64,000 nucleotides of DNA, from NCBI GenBank assembly GCA_026929865.2, contig CM049417.1, forward strand, positions 18,084,501 to 18,148,500, read 5' to 3'. Positions 11,437-24,916 of the stretch are shown here, one piece after another. The stretch comes from Hyperoplus lanceolatus. Lineage: Eukaryota; Chordata; Actinopteri; Uranoscopiformes; Ammodytidae. Positions within the stretch are counted from its first letter, which is position 1, and each line of letters starts with the position of its first letter. A program made the translations under genes and the position numbers. The notes below the pieces were generated by a model, which saw nothing but the letters and a program-made list of their open reading frames with translations, was not told the origin of the DNA and made no database searches.

Positions 11437-14400
11437 TCATATTTTTTTACAACTATGCTTATTCCTCTTGAAGATGAAGAGAGCAGCGACATTCACAGAT
11501 GAGGCAAATTGTAACATTGAGGTTAAATTTCCATTTTTTCCCTTGGCCGGTGTACCAAATGTTCCATGAATTAGCATTTTATTTATTGATGTATTCCTTG
11601 TCATGCCTAAATCTAGGGTTCTTGGATCAAAATGGTTGTCCTCTTTGCCAGAAGTTTCCACAAAAATGTACTTAGTAAGTAATGTACTAGTAAGAAATGA
11701 TTGTACAGTAGAGAGCCAGCTTTTATGCAGCCTAAGTTCCGTTGACCTGGATACCAGAGTATTGCCAGCTTTAATAAACTTGTCCATCCATGTTGTGGGA
11801 ATAAATGCACTATATTAAAGTCTGTCTTGACCAAATCTTCCTAGGACATTGATCATTCAGAGCTTTTAAATAAATATTCTGAGCATTTAAGTTAACCAAC
11901 ATTAAAGCTACTGGTTCCTCTGTTTGGGAGCCACCTTGAGTTGGCCAAGTGTAATGTACATGTTCATCATTTAATTCTGTATTTTGATAATGTAAACTTT
12001 AACACATTTTAGGACACATTATTAACCATTGTTAAGGTATTAAAACGGTTTGCCAACAATCTATTGTCAAACTGGGATTTGATTGCACGCTATTTATATA
12101 ACAGTACATGATGAAAACACTTATTTATACCTTCTTCTAAATGGCTGAAGAGCATTTTAAGAATCAAATCATTCAAACACGTGTTACCCATAGGTGCACT
12201 TCTTATCCTATTCAAAATATATGATATATATTATGTGAAAATGTACCATAACTGAACAAATCAACACCCAAACTATGTTTTGTTTTTTCTCTCAAAACTT
12301 TGGCATCGGAAGTATACACAAACAATAATGTTGGACATTGTACCTTTTTATGACTCATATACAGTATAAACAATAAGGACAACATGTGGTGCCTTTCCTG
12401 GACAAAAGGCCATATTGTTTACAATCTAGCATGGGAGCATGGGGGAAATCGTTTTAAAATTAACCATGAAAAATGTGTTGTGAATCAAACGTGAAATCTC
12501 TCTGTTTGTCAAGTTGATCTCTAAAAGCAGGTGTTTATTGAATGCATGGTCATTAGAAAGTGCAGCCTTATGTTCTAAGTTAAGTTTAGTGTCATTGATG
12601 CACACTGCAGCATTGTGTCCTTCATTATTGTTATACAAAATAGTATGTGAAACAATAATTCTACACAAACCAAAAATATATTCAGCTGCCTTATTGTGAT
12701 TATTTGACTTCAGTTGTGCCTGGAGAGCAAGGCTAGCGTCTTTCTGAGAAGCAATTCTCATTGTGGGTTTCCAACTTAAATTTGGACAATTATAAACTAT
12801 ATGATTATGAATCTCACTTGCAGGAAAAATGACACCAGAATTTATTCACTTTATTTAGAGAGGTGCAAATAAGTTTGCTACGAAGTCTTAAGCCAATTTT
12901 CTTCAAACCTGATTTTCTTTGGACGTTTGAGCTGGTACCCAGTTTGCTGTTCTTGGCATCACTTTTATTCCGAGGAATAGCTGTGTTACTTTGTGAGAGA
13001 AGCATTTAGTGGTCTGATTATGTATATTAAGCTCTGAAACAATGCTGGTATTGTAAATGAGTCAAGCCGGGACTGGTTACAGTTCTGTTAGCTGTTCAGG
13101 GCCAATCAATATTTTATGGATGATGGGTAGTGGTAGGCTGCAATTTTGTCCTAGATGCATGAAGTATAAACAAGAAGTTTATTATGTCAAGCAATGCATA
13201 ACTTTGAAATAATGTTTTAATGAACAACATGAGCAAAACTATCCAGAAACAATACAGCCATTGCTTAAAAACAGCAGGTTTCACAATACTGCCAATTACA
13301 ATGGATTCCATTCTGCCAAATGGCATTAAAATGACTGCTACTATCAGTTTTTTGGACAAAAAACATTATGTGGGATTGTTAAAAAAAAAATCATTTTGTT
13401 TTAATATTTCTGAAAAAAGCAGAAAAGATTGAATGTTGAGACTTGAAAGCATTTTGCTGATGAGTTCAGGCTGCTCTTAAAGCTAACTTGGTGCCGTTCA
13501 CATCACAATCTATTACCATCATATCAATAGACACAACAAAGATTTTAAGTTATAAGGTTCACTGTATTTGAGCCAGCGGTACAACTTTTATTAGATCAAT
13601 TGAAAAATAAGGGGTTCTCATATGAATGACCTCGACTGGTCATAAGCAATATGCTATCTTACATGTTAACTCGTCAAAATTGCAATTTTTGAAAAACTAT
13701 TTTTTTTATAGTATCTATTTTTTCCCTGGCAATTTTGCAGCAAAACATAGACACTTTGTTGTGTTTGTATGTGTTATGTACTAACTTCAGTAGTTCACTG
13801 GTTAGCATGCTAACATAATCAACATTGAACACAAAGTTTGGATCGGAATGCCGTTAGTTCTGGAGTTTCTGGGGATTTTTTCTTTTGACCTGACAATGGC
13901 CTTACATGAGGAGTTAAGGGATCACTAATGTCGTTACAATTCACCATCCATTTCTGGCGGTAGAAGAAAAGTCAGACTATCACAAAAGTGGGTTTGATTC
14001 ATCCCCTGGAGTCCATAAATGTCAGTTTCATGATGATAGCAATATTTATATAGGCCCTGCATTGTAAAATGTCTTTCTGAAATACACAATTTTCTAAAAT
14101 ACAAAAGCCACTAAATAACAATATGTAAAATCACAACGAACAGCACCAAAGAGGCCCTGTTGTAATGTCTGACCAAAATACTTGAAAGAACCTCAAGTTC
14201 CCTTTGATTTATTTCATGTTCAGACTCAGAAGCTGTTGAAAAGGTTGAAAAGGTTTCAACAGATTGATAATAGTTGTTGACCCTCATTATTACATTTCCT
14301 GCCAATGTTTTAGTTTTTTTTCTAAAGCCACTGTTCCATGACCGTACTTGGGAACACTGAGGAAATGGTAAGCCAAAAAATATTGTTTTAGACAAAAGAA

Positions 14401-15952
14401 TGATGGTTTGCCTTGAGAGGAAAACTTAAGATCTCACCCTATACTTTTCTTTTGAGTAGAATACCTAGAGTACTTGGTTACTGTCTTGTCTAAATTGATT
14501 GGAAAAACATGTGAGCACCTGTTCCGGCTGGTCCAGATACAATTTGTCAAGTTTCTCTTTCACTTGTGCTTTATAAACTGAAATGTTATAGCACTTTTGT
14601 TGGCATACATTCGATCAAGTCTTAAATGTTACTGGTACATTTGAATAGTATGGGGTTCTCTCCTTACAGTCTATAATCAGAAGGAAAAATATTGTGATGA
14701 ATAATGTGATTGATGACGATATTTGAAAACAATGTAGGGTATTTTGACTGGACCGCCAACTATCATGTGTGTAGTGTTTTCTCAGCAACTGTCAAAAAAT
14801 GATACCGCTAAAATCAGTAGGATGTCATATCGTCCAACAAAATATTCCTCTTGTAGGTGTCAAGTGTCATTTCAAAGCGAGCAATAATGAAGCGACTGCC
14901 AAACGCATTAAACCCCTTCTGTGTCTTTCAAAGCCTTAAAAAACAAATCCTATGGAGAAACCAGGGGTCGATTTGAACCATAGTAAAATGAGAGTCCAAC
15001 TCCACCTGTGGTTACATACTTTAAACTATGCATGGACCCTGTATTGGCAGCGCCTGACAGTATCCTGGAAACTGTCCAAAAAGAGCAGAGTTGTAGGCTG
15101 CTGTATAGGGGCCAAACGGTGGGATCAAATTGAGAACCATGCATCACACAAAGAGTTGTGCAACATAATCCTGCATTTTGCACCCGAGTAACACATCTGG
15201 AGTGTCCTAAATCAGCGTAGCACTGCGGGGGAAAAGGCATTGTTCTTTTTCTGTTACATTCTTTACCATTTGCCTAAACTTATAGAAGGGGTGTATTCAC
15301 AGAGTAGAATTCTGGCAAATACAAAAAGCAAAAATTGCTTATAAGACATGCTGCAATGAAAAACGAACAATTCACTTATTGTCCAGGTTGTGGGGTTGTC
15401 AGGTTATTTAGATAAGTGTATGGTTGTTGTAACTGTGTGACAAAATTATTCCGCTGAGCAACTTTTTACAGCCAATGAAATGATGGTGGAGCTGTGTAGT
15501 CTGTAAAAAACGTTCACTAAACACAATCACGTTACTGTAATTATTTTGAACCTTGAACGCAACGTCAAGATGCTCTTCATTGGCGGTGTTTGGTTCAAAA
15601 GATTTTCCAAAAGGATTTGCATAATAACTCTTCACAGTAATTGTTGCTCCCTGAAATTGAATCTTGATATTTTTTCTATGTTGCAAAACCAGACGAAGGA
15701 AGATTGTTCCTTTTTGAGTTACATTAACTTCCAAATCTGTTTTGATCCTGACAGCTCCTTTTTAAAATGTTCAGAGAGGAAATGAGCAAAATTTTCCCTC
15801 CCAGATATGATCCATTCCATTGCAAGTTGACAAGTCTTCCCCTCAACCGTCTCGAGTTCCCATGTAATGCTGCATAAGAGCTCGACTTTTAATTTCCAGT
15901 TGGGTCTAAAAGTCAGGGCCTTACCCTTTTCCAATAAATTGTGAATGCACAT
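11437..15952 (-). pseudogene. Possible degraded apolipoprotein-B-like remnant (tentative)
   Basis: Several minus-strand frames here look protein-like: 15952-15719 and 15734-15408 (overlapping, different frames), 14395-14111, 13359-13114, 12761-12426 and 11787-11437 (116 codons). Short patches remind me of the beta-sheet lipid-binding part of apolipoprotein B (large lipid transfer protein family) and appear in matching order. They are an ITWELE..EGK..LAMEW patch, a MPFG..S..PAVF patch, an SWKPTM patch and a SGKEDNHF..LDLGM patch. Frames are interrupted by stops and AT-rich gaps, so nothing functional is implied. The alternative is that these are chance frames in AT-rich intron; the resemblance is by eye only. 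Confidence 0.25.
13799..14035 (+). repeat. Old percomorph repeat of the 'gctaacatgctgatg' type, fragment
   Basis: Landmarks 'ggttagcatgctaaca', 'aacacaaagt', 'ttgacctgac', 'agggatcactaatgtcgttacaattcacc' (split over 13917-13945) and 'ccataaatgtcagtttcatg' match, in order, a repeat I know to be dispersed through percomorph genomes. A longer copy is at 56915-57350. Recognition is from memory. Confidence 0.55.
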
Positions 15953-16542
15953 GCTTTTTTCAAATTTTTTTTTGGGCAGAGAGCAAACAAAATCCCTTGA
16001 AAATGTTTTTTCTAGCTGCCAACCCCATGAACTAACTGCATTGCATTGCCTGGAGGGAAGAGGTCATTTTGGGAGAGAAGTTATACCGATTTCCACCCGC
16101 ATACAATACCACGCAGTCTGTTTTCGTCAACATGTTAAACCTGGCAAAGCGTGTGATTGTATTATTCCTCTAGCTGAGCGTTAGATGATAGATAGTGTTG
16201 ACAGGGAAATGGCAAACAGGAAAAACAACCGTCTTGATAAACAAATTGAAAAGGCAGGTCATCCGTGCTGAAAGAGGGAAAAACTGAAAAAAAGGGGGGG
16301 GGGAGAAAACGGGGATGTCAGCAAGTGTGTGTGTTTCCTTTTTCCACCTTGGCTTATGGCTAAATACCTAATGAACCTTGAGAGTTTATGGTGTTTGAGG
16401 AAAGGATTTCACAGTGGCTCATCCTTATCCTGCTGTTTTATGGTGGTTTTGAATCTGAGAATACTTGAACAATATCAAACTTACACGCTGAAAGACAATC
16501 AAATTACTGGCTAAAAATGTTTATTATTCTTTTTTTTCGCAG

Positions 16543-16587
16543 GACCTCCTGGAAAGCGAGGAAGAAGAGGCCGCAATGGAGAACCTG
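16543..16587 (+). CDS. col25a1: col25a1 exon: start of COL1, basic cluster (45 nt)
   Basis: This is the first exon recognised in the window. It enters in phase with two bases completing a Gly codon and reads GPPGKRGRRGRNGEP, then one base of the next Gly. The acceptor is a T-rich run ending CGCAG and the donor is GTATGT. Type XXV collagen is a neuronal type II transmembrane collagen, shed by furin to give CLAC. Published work assigns binding of amyloid-beta (and heparin) to positive residues in COL1, and the KRGRRGR cluster here is the equivalent segment. From memory, mammals have KRGKRGRRG at this place, so the charge is kept. Sixteen bases into the following intron a 145-bp UG tract begins. 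Confidence 0.93.
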
Positions 16588-16599
16588 GTATGTACTTAC

Positions 16600-16748
<149 letters not shown>

Positions 16749-17166
16749 GCTCAAAGATCACAGAAGATGTCTCAATCCAGAAACGTTGAAGGAATAATTC
16801 AGTTGGACATCAGCAAATCATAGCACACTTACAATCATGTAAAAGTACACTGTATATCTTTGGAGGCCAAAATAGGTTATACACGTGTAATTTGTGGCCT
16901 GGCGGTTTACACTGTTCGCTTGGATTGTTTCGGCTTCGGTCGCTATGGAAACACTAGATTTTTTCACAGTAAAACTGCGAGACGGAGCAGTTTCAGGGAG
17001 TCAAAGTGATGTCCAATCTTGTTGAAGTGTCTACGTTTCGAGACACTAGACATAATGTATGTACATATGCCAGGCTGCAGTGTATATACCAGTATATCTA
17101 ATAGCCCACACTTGTGAGCCTCCACATATTCAGCAACAAGTTCTCCAATTGAATTCAGGACCTCCT

Positions 17167-17168
<2 letters not shown>

Positions 17169-17199
<31 letters not shown>

Positions 17200-17204
17200 A
17201 CACA
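17169..17204. repeat. (CA)n microsatellite
   Basis: About 17 CA units with one CCC interruption. Confidence 0.9.
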
Positions 17205-19462
17205 CTTGAATTGAATGCACAGACAGAGGATTTCGAGTATCTAGGAAAAGGACATATTGTGCAGCGACACTCCCTGCAAAAGGGAAGGTGTCAACACAAA
17301 TTTAATTTCCCTGCGAGAACATGCACTTGGCAGAGAGCTTCGTCCACACCACACAGCTGATAGCGGAGGTGATAATGGGCTTTGGAGCACTGGCCCTCGT
17401 TCCCTTGGTTGTGAGGCCAGTGTCAGAGCAGCCGGCGCAGCCAGTGCTTTGGAACAAAAATACTGCCCTTGTAAAAAGAAATTAGAGAGACAGGGCATTT
17501 TGAAGTGAGGGAGAGTAATAGGCTAGAGGAGCGGTTTTGGTTTCACAGCCTGAGAAACAAATACCATCTGTGACAGGAGAGAAAACACTGCTGGTTATAG
17601 CCTACCACCAAATACAGCCAATGCTTTTTAATGTGACGGGAATCAAACCGTATCAGTCCATGTCTGTTATTTGAGTATCAAAGATTTAGTTACTTTTCTT
17701 TGTTTGTTTTTGTATAACTTTTATAATATATTTTTTTTCTTTTTGCCAAATTGATGTAGAATCCAGTGTATGACTTTAAAAGCCAAGGATGATGAGAGAA
17801 AAAGAGAAGAGGGAAATCAAATGACATATAGACAACGGTTCAATGTTCCGGTCGGCTGCATATCTGAAATAGCGCCAGCCTTTGTTTATGCAGCACTTAA
17901 CTTTCCAACAAACATCCACGATGCCAGCGCATTTCAAATGGCACCATTGTGCATAGACGGGTTTTGTTGTTGTTGGTCCTTCTGCTCAGCCAGAGCAAAT
18001 GCGAATGGCTTCCTCTTGACAAATCAATTGGAAACAAGTAACTCATCATAGCCACTGACAAGGTCTGGACTGTGGTCTGTTAGAGTAGACAATAGGGAAC
18101 AATTGGGATGACAGGCCTTTCTATTCTGTTTAATAGCCCCAAATCACAGGACCAAACTAGGCCTGAAGTATGTTGTCAAAGCAGACCTGGACATTTCTGC
18201 AAGTGGCACTGTTTTTATTAGTGTCATGAACTATGAAGTTAAGTGTTCACACTTTTCTATCTATTCACTGTGTTAGTGCAGATTCCTTCAAAGCATTCAC
18301 AGCACTTTTTAATTTACCAAAGCAATGCTAGCTTCAGGAATCCCACTACAGAGAATGTAATTTAGATCTAATGGCACGTTAAGTACCACCGTGATTCTGC
18401 ATATTTTACAAGTTTTCATAGCTTAGTTATAGCTTATTTTGACTGCGATGGGGAGCTGAAGTTGAAAAGTATTCTGTGCAAATCTTGTAGAATTCCAAAC
18501 AGATAAACATGATGGCATCCTGCATCATTATTGGGACCTAGTGTCACACTCATAGGAGTAAAACTTTTATATTATAAAATATTATATCATAACAAATATT
18601 TATGAGACATTATTTATACGACTGGAAAAAATGCAGTCCTTGACGTGCTGCATTCTGCATCGTAAGCCTTCTGCAAATCCAATATCCCTCTTTTAAGTTC
18701 TCAACGCTGGTGGATTTTGAAGGGGAAGCAGCATATTTAATTCATGATTCTACCATAAGTAACCAAGCCGCAGCAAGTTTTTCCTAAAAAATTCATAGTG
18801 AGGTGTTTTGTAGTTTACTCATATCCAAAGGTAAAGCGGGGAGCTTTCGCCCAGACCTGGCTGTTATACTGACAGAGAGAAGAAATAGGAAAAAGACAGC
18901 GTGATATTTACCTATGCATTTAAAAATGAATGGGATACTTCATTAGGATCTCTTCTGTTTGTTTACCGGTTAAACATATGGAAAGGGAAAGTGTGGCATG
19001 ACAGTTTAGGATGAAAAAGCTTTTGTGGCATTGGAAGCCACACTCTGAAAACTGTTCTAGCAGGTGGTCAATATTGGAAAAACTGTCAGAAGTTCCCAAC
19101 CATATTTTTCCTTATGTGAATAAGAAACTTTTTACTCACAAACCTGCCTGTCTGAAAAGGGGGAATTGATGCCCAAATTGTGCCCGTTGAGCAATTTCAC
19201 CTGAGAGCGGTGCATTAGTGTCAAGTGTGAGGAAAAGCAGTTCCTTCTTTGCAACAAATGCCTGACCCTTTATGGAAAAACTTGACTTTTGTAGCACAGT
19301 AACCTTTGTGAGTTTTGAGAGCACAATAAGAACGTTTACTATTGTTTGGCAAATCACATACACAATGCAGTGCCTGTCGAGAGAGCTCAATAACCTCTAC
19401 AATCTCCTAAGGGTCTGGTTAGTAAAATCAGGACGTGACAAATATGAAACTGAGAGTACGCA

Positions 19463-19790
19463 TTAAAGGTGGAGTCAGTAATTCTGCAGAACACTTGTTG
19501 TCAAAATGAGTGTATTTCTCTTCACCATCCACTACCTTTCCGTACTGAGTGTGCACCGATGAAACATCCGGGGTTAATAATATACAGCCTAGGCTCTGTA
19601 AACTGGTATGTAGACAAATATGTAAAGAACCTGGGCCAATCGTTACTAGGCTGTGTATTAATAGCAGATTTCAGCGGGCACATACAGTACAGACGGACAG
19701 CTAGCAGATTGTGAGGAGATATTCACAGATATTTTACAAATAGGGATTTTGACAGCAAGCATTCTCCAGAATTGCTGACTTCACCTTTAA
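19463..19790. mobile_element. TTAA-ended MITE (family 1, copy 2)
   Basis: 328 bp bounded by TTAAAGGTGGAGTCAGTAAT and its imperfect inverse ending TGACTTCACCTTTAA. Internal landmarks ('acacttgttgtcaaaat', 'cagcctaggctctgtaaac', 'gaggagatattcac') are shared with the copies at 48901 and 55725. There is no coding capacity. Confidence 0.85.
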
Positions 19791-20638
19791 TTTATTGCTA
19801 GTTGAAAACTGCTAGTTGTGAGCGTTTCAACACAGTGGGACATGGGTCTAGAAAACACACAGAGTAGCAGGTTTATTAAAAACTAAGTGGTCTACTGTAA
19901 CTCAACCATCCATAAAACAACGCTATAGAAGTGCAGCCTAGCGAGGCTAAAACACACCGCTCCTTAAATGCTCCAGCTGCTACAGCCATTTGCACTTTCC
20001 TCTGGTCCTGAAGAAGGACAGTTCAAGGACACAGAACTTTTAAAGGAAAAAAATATATACTGTATTTTTTTGTTCAGGGCTAAAGCAGCTGGGTACCCTT
20101 TTTTAATAAGAACCTGAAGACCTAAAATGATTTGCAGGGACTTTGGGAGCCCTGGAGTACGTTGGCATAAAGTCCTTTGAGCAGCAGTAATTGGGAAAAG
20201 GACGGGTGTCACCTCACAAAAAAACGTGGGCGGATTTTTTAACAAGCGCACAACCCCTTGTAGTAGTGAAATTAGAGCCACTTACAAATGTAAAAGGTGG
20301 TCATTACACCAGGCGGCCATCGTCGGCCCAGCAGCATGGAACATAGATAGGAATCTTAAGCCGCAATGCTTTTGTTCTATACTGTAGATAGAAATAAATC
20401 TGGGTTATAGAGAAATAGAATGGCTTGTATATTGTGCATAGCCAGTGAACGCATCATGGAAGAGATGCATCGTTTTGAAATGTTCCTTCCCAAAAGTATT
20501 CATTTCTCAGCAAGAGTCTGATTTCCCGCATTAGTTAATTGGATATGGGGCTTTTGGTGCAAAATTGATGATATTGGTCTGTTTGATCACTGATTGAAAA
20601 CACATTAACCAAGTGTTTTTTTTCCCTTTCTCTTACAG

Positions 20639-20646
20639 GACCTCCT
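20639..20646 (+). CDS. col25a1: col25a1 8-nt microexon of COL1
   Basis: Eight bases, GACCTCCT, lie between an excellent acceptor (long T/C tract, CTTACAG) and a perfect donor GTAAGT. Together with the G left by the previous exon they encode Gly-Pro-Pro. The phase argument is strong: the upstream exon ends in phase 1 and the next certain exon at 32268 starts in phase 0. An exon of length 2 modulo 3 is therefore required between them, and 8 nt fits exactly. It is isolated by introns of 4.05 and 11.6 kb. Skipping it would shift the frame, so it should be constitutive. Confidence 0.88.
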
Positions 20647-21164
20647 GTAAGTATGCCTGCTTCACATCTTCTCCAATTCTAAAAAGCCATGTGAAGGTAA
20701 AAACTCCAACCATAACAAATGACTGTGTGATGCAGACCAGCTAATGTTTCCTCACTGTTTGACGTCAAGAACAATTAACATAAAAGGGAAATACTGGCAG
20801 GAAACCATAAGGCCGCATTACAGGATTACAGTGTTACATTCTTACATTATTTTCCCCTTTCATAGTGCAGAAAGAATCATGGGAACTACACTTATTTTCT
20901 GAGAGTTGGATGATATGGTTGATAACACTCTCATGTTTGTATGATAAATGTGAAGGTACAGCCAGCAAGGGCGGTTAACACAGGAAACTGCTACCTTAGC
21001 TTTGTCCAAAGGGTAAGACAATCCACCTACCACGACATCCGCTGACAAGTTTTGTCATCACAAATGAGATCGCCAGGCATCCAGCGGAGGCTCCAGAAAG
21101 TCACTGTATCTGACCCTCCTGAAAAACCACACTCAGAGTTAAACAAAGAAAGTGTCTGGCTAGC

Positions 21165-21328
21165 TGTGTCCCTTTGTCTTAGCTAAGTGAAGTCAAGCAG
21201 GTGCTTTTGGCTAAGGTAAGCAAGGTAGCTCCTTGCACCACCTCCATATTTACCGCGTTGCAGACATGAAAGTATTATTGATCTTTACATGTAACTCTCT
21301 TCGCAAAATGTCATACCACTCCTTTAAG
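21165..21328 (-). repeat. Percomorph interspersed repeat, inverted fragment
   Basis: Read on the minus strand this is the first part of the family seen at 32360: 'cttaaaggagtggtatgaca' near the end (21328), then the 'gagagttacatgtaaagatc' landmark and the 'agctagcc' landmark at 21165. Degraded. Recognition is from memory and from resemblance to the other copies. Confidence 0.5.
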
Positions 21329-24300
21329 TATGATGCAACGTGTGTTCAAAGCTGTAAAACAAAGAAAAGTCTGAAACAGGTTGAAGAATGTATGTAAAAG
21401 ACTAGTGATTGTGAGGTACAGCTGACATTTCTAGTAGCATATTTTTCGTAGTCTGACTATTATTAAGATAATCTCTTCATTCCCTGCCTTACACTATTAA
21501 GGGAGCCTCTTCCCAGTCATTTGGTTCAGTCTGGTGACTGAAATATATCCCTCCATCCCAAGCGGCTCCCCTTCACTCAAACACATTATCTCACCTCATT
21601 ACACTGCCGGGGGCTCACAGATCCACTCCCCTTTAACAGATGGAAAACTTGAACGGTTCCCCTCAAAAGATGAAGACAAACCCACACATACTCGGGGGAG
21701 TTGCGACAGTTTGCAGTAGAAAGCCGGTCAAGCGGGCGCTGTATTTTTCGTGTGCTCTTTTAAAATTATAAACAGTCCAGAGGCAAGTGTGATTGAAAAG
21801 GTATAATAGCGTGTGCCGACTGAGCCGTAAAAAAAAGTTGTAAGTTAATCCTCAGAGCCTCCTCAGACAAGCACTCGCTCCTGGGGTTTCTGGGACGTAA
21901 GTAAGTGCAGGTGGTCTAATGTCTCAGCCTTATTTCGCCAAGCCCCTTCCATCTGACAAATAAAATGAAACTGTGGGATCTCTCAGAAGAAGAAGTATTG
22001 TGACGCCGACTCTGAAATTGGTCTGTAGTTTTTTTCGGGTTGTTCCTAATAGTAAATCCAGTGCACAAAACAGTAGGTTCCTGACAATGCTCCAGTCGTA
22101 AGCCAGCAAATCTCTCTGTGATGGAGTCATAGAAGGTGATGGAAATATTCGGTGGGGGGTCCTGCTTTCACTGAAGGAAAAACGAGAAGGATTTAGCAGA
22201 ACCTGTACTGGTTTCTCTGAAGAGAAAAACATGTACAGTGCAAACCAAAATAACTAAAGTCTTGTTGACTTACTGTCTTCAAAAAATGCAATGGTCTGAT
22301 AATGACTCACCCAATGGTCACCAAATCTGTTTCCGAAATTTAAAAAAATCCCTTGCCAGTTCCTTTAAAAAGAGAGACAGTACTACGTGATGTCATGTGG
22401 TTCCTCATTTGGTCTGCCCACCCAGGGTGACACGCGGCTATGAATATTCAACAACTTCCTCCGTAACCCTGGGAAAAACTGTGTAAACTCAACACAAAAA
22501 AACAACAACTGCTGAAATAGATCACAGATCAATGTGACTTAATGGTTGTTGAGCCCGCTGATGATCAGACAGGGACCTGTGGTTGCACAGTCAGAAAGCG
22601 AATAGATATTCTCAATCAGAACTCCTGATGAAAGATCCTTATTCACCATAATTTTTCAGTCCATTATCCATGGCACCACGGGGTCAGTTGCAGGCAATGT
22701 TTAGCTGGATATCTCTTCTTGTCCTCTAAACAGATTGGAAATCTAATTGGGAGAGACTTGTCACAATTCAAAGTGATAATCAACTCCAAGGGCATCTATA
22801 AGACCAGTATTGTATTGCCTATTGCCATTTAAACAAGAACCATGTTAGTAAAGGCTGTGAAATGACAGCTGAGGCGAAATTGATGATGTCTTTGCTCATG
22901 TTTGGATCTTCTTTCCTCATCTTTCCCGTGGCCCTTCAAGGGCGGCCGGTGTCAAAACATTAACCCCAGGCGGCCACCGCTATGTGCGTGCACCATTTAG
23001 CACCAATCAAGCATAAAACACCATCCCAAAGGCTACACTCGAGTACCCGCTTAACACCACTGTCCTTTTTTAGGCACAGACAGACTGCATGCCATACTCA
23101 ATTAAAATGATACAGACAGAGAAAGAAACTAGCCCGCTTTGACATCTGGTCAGAAGGCAAAGGGAAATATTTGAAAATGATACAATGTTGGAAATATCAA
23201 AAACCACTTCATACCGCGAAGCATTCCTCTGCACCGCACTGGAAGGCTGAAGCCAGGCAAGTTGCAGTTCAGCACATGAGCTCTCGCAAAAGTTCATTCA
23301 TGTTAGCAATATGGCAAATAAAGCTGGTGGGCGGCTGTATATGGATTTGACAAGCAGTCTCCACCTCCCAGCTTCATCAGCTGAGATAACAGCAATACAA
23401 GTATAGAGGATGATCTGTCACAACGTATGAATTATGCAGCTGCATCACGGGGATTAGTGGCAGTGCTGTTGGCTATATGCACTGCAGCTCCGCACCTGTT
23501 AATGTATTTGCAGATGGACTTTGATCAATTTGGCCTGATGGAAGTGGAGACGATGCCAGGTTTATATCTAAAGGAAGACTTAAGCTATTTGAGTTAATTC
23601 ATGATCTGATGCAGTGGAGTGCACAGACTCTCTATGGGGCGAAAAATTCAAAATGAAAGGGCATGGAGCATGGAAGTGTCCTATCTGGGCACCTTTTTAG
23701 ATAGAAAAGGTTGTTATAGGGTGCCTATTGTGGGAAGAAACCTTCATTTGTGAGCCGTTCAAATGCCCCTTGTAGGATCTTAGGGCAAGCGTGGAAGACT
23801 AGCCAACTTAAAGAAAAAAAAAACGCTTTTAGACACTTTTATGATTTTAAAAAAAAGTGCATGGGCTGTTGCCACCCCACGCCACTTCTCTGCTGTTGAT
23901 TTACAGTTTTTGCTACGTTACATGTTGTGAGTTTGGAACTGAAAGTACCCTTCAACCGATTCACATCAGAGATTCTCAGACACTTATAGTTGCTGCACTG
24001 CAGAGGCACACAGAGAAGAGCTGCCAAGTGGATCTGACATGCCAGTGTTCATTTCGGGCTCATAATGGAAGCTGTGCCTGATGAGGCCTACCGTCACTGG
24101 ATGTGACAACATTAAGAGTTTGACCTTTTTAGATGTGTGTGCTGGGCTCATGCTGTGCCCATCAGCAGCACGTGTCCGTCAGCAAATGGCGAAAGGCAGC
24201 GCTTGATGTTTACACACTGTGATTGGAAGCAGTCAATAGTGCACTTTAGCCGAGCCGACTGAGCATGCAGTCAGAATACTCACAGGGAGGGGGACTGACT

Positions 24301-24811
24301 GCCACTACCTTTTGCGTGGTAGTAGAATTAGCACAGCATGAAAGCAATACTCACAAGCTTAAGAAAAATCCAGACAGGTTTTTGATTGAGAGGAATTTTC
24401 CTCCAAGTCATAACATAAATGTCGGGCTGCCACAATGTGGTTCTAATTGAATCAACAGAAGAAGTGAAAGAGCCACTTTTCCCAAAGTGGAACCCTGTCC
24501 CTTTTATTCAACATTTGTATATCCACGACAAAGATTTCTTGCAGGTCAGAAAATTTGCTTACGTTAATGCGCAGAAAAATATTTGGCCTCCTAGTTTGGC
24601 TTTTTACGCCTGCAATTTGGTTAAAGCTGTTTAAATGTTTCCCCCCTCTCTTTTCAGGAATGGGTAGACTTTCCCTGACTGCAGATTCTGCATTGGAATC
24701 TCTCTGTTTGATTTGCATCTCGACACTGCACACTCTTAACCAGTCACACACTATCGGTTTCCCCCCGTTAACGGCGTCACCGCTCCCACAAGAACATCCA
24801 ACACATAACAT

Positions 24812-24916
<105 letters not shown>

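Larger units (their letters stand above)
1..16542 (+). other. col25a1: 5' part of window: 3' portion of a large col25a1 intron
   Basis: I find no col25a1 exon before 16543, so at least 16.5 kb of intron lies here. It ends in a good acceptor, a T-rich run followed by CGCAG. The exon just upstream in the gene should encode the cysteine-containing juxtamembrane stretch after the furin site; I looked for it and did not see it. Contents, each listed separately: a degraded percomorph repeat near 400-625, a MITE split by a hAT element (1491-3123), a possible MITE (4180-4483), a Tc1 foldback element (4486-6100), (CA)n/(TG)n tracts, a fragment of a TTAA element (11022-11222) and an old repeat (13799-14035). 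The remaining stretches (about 6.1-6.6, 6.8-8.4, 8.8-10.9, 14.1-16.5 kb) show nothing I can name. Intron assignment is inference from the first exon's phase and acceptor. Confidence 0.8.
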
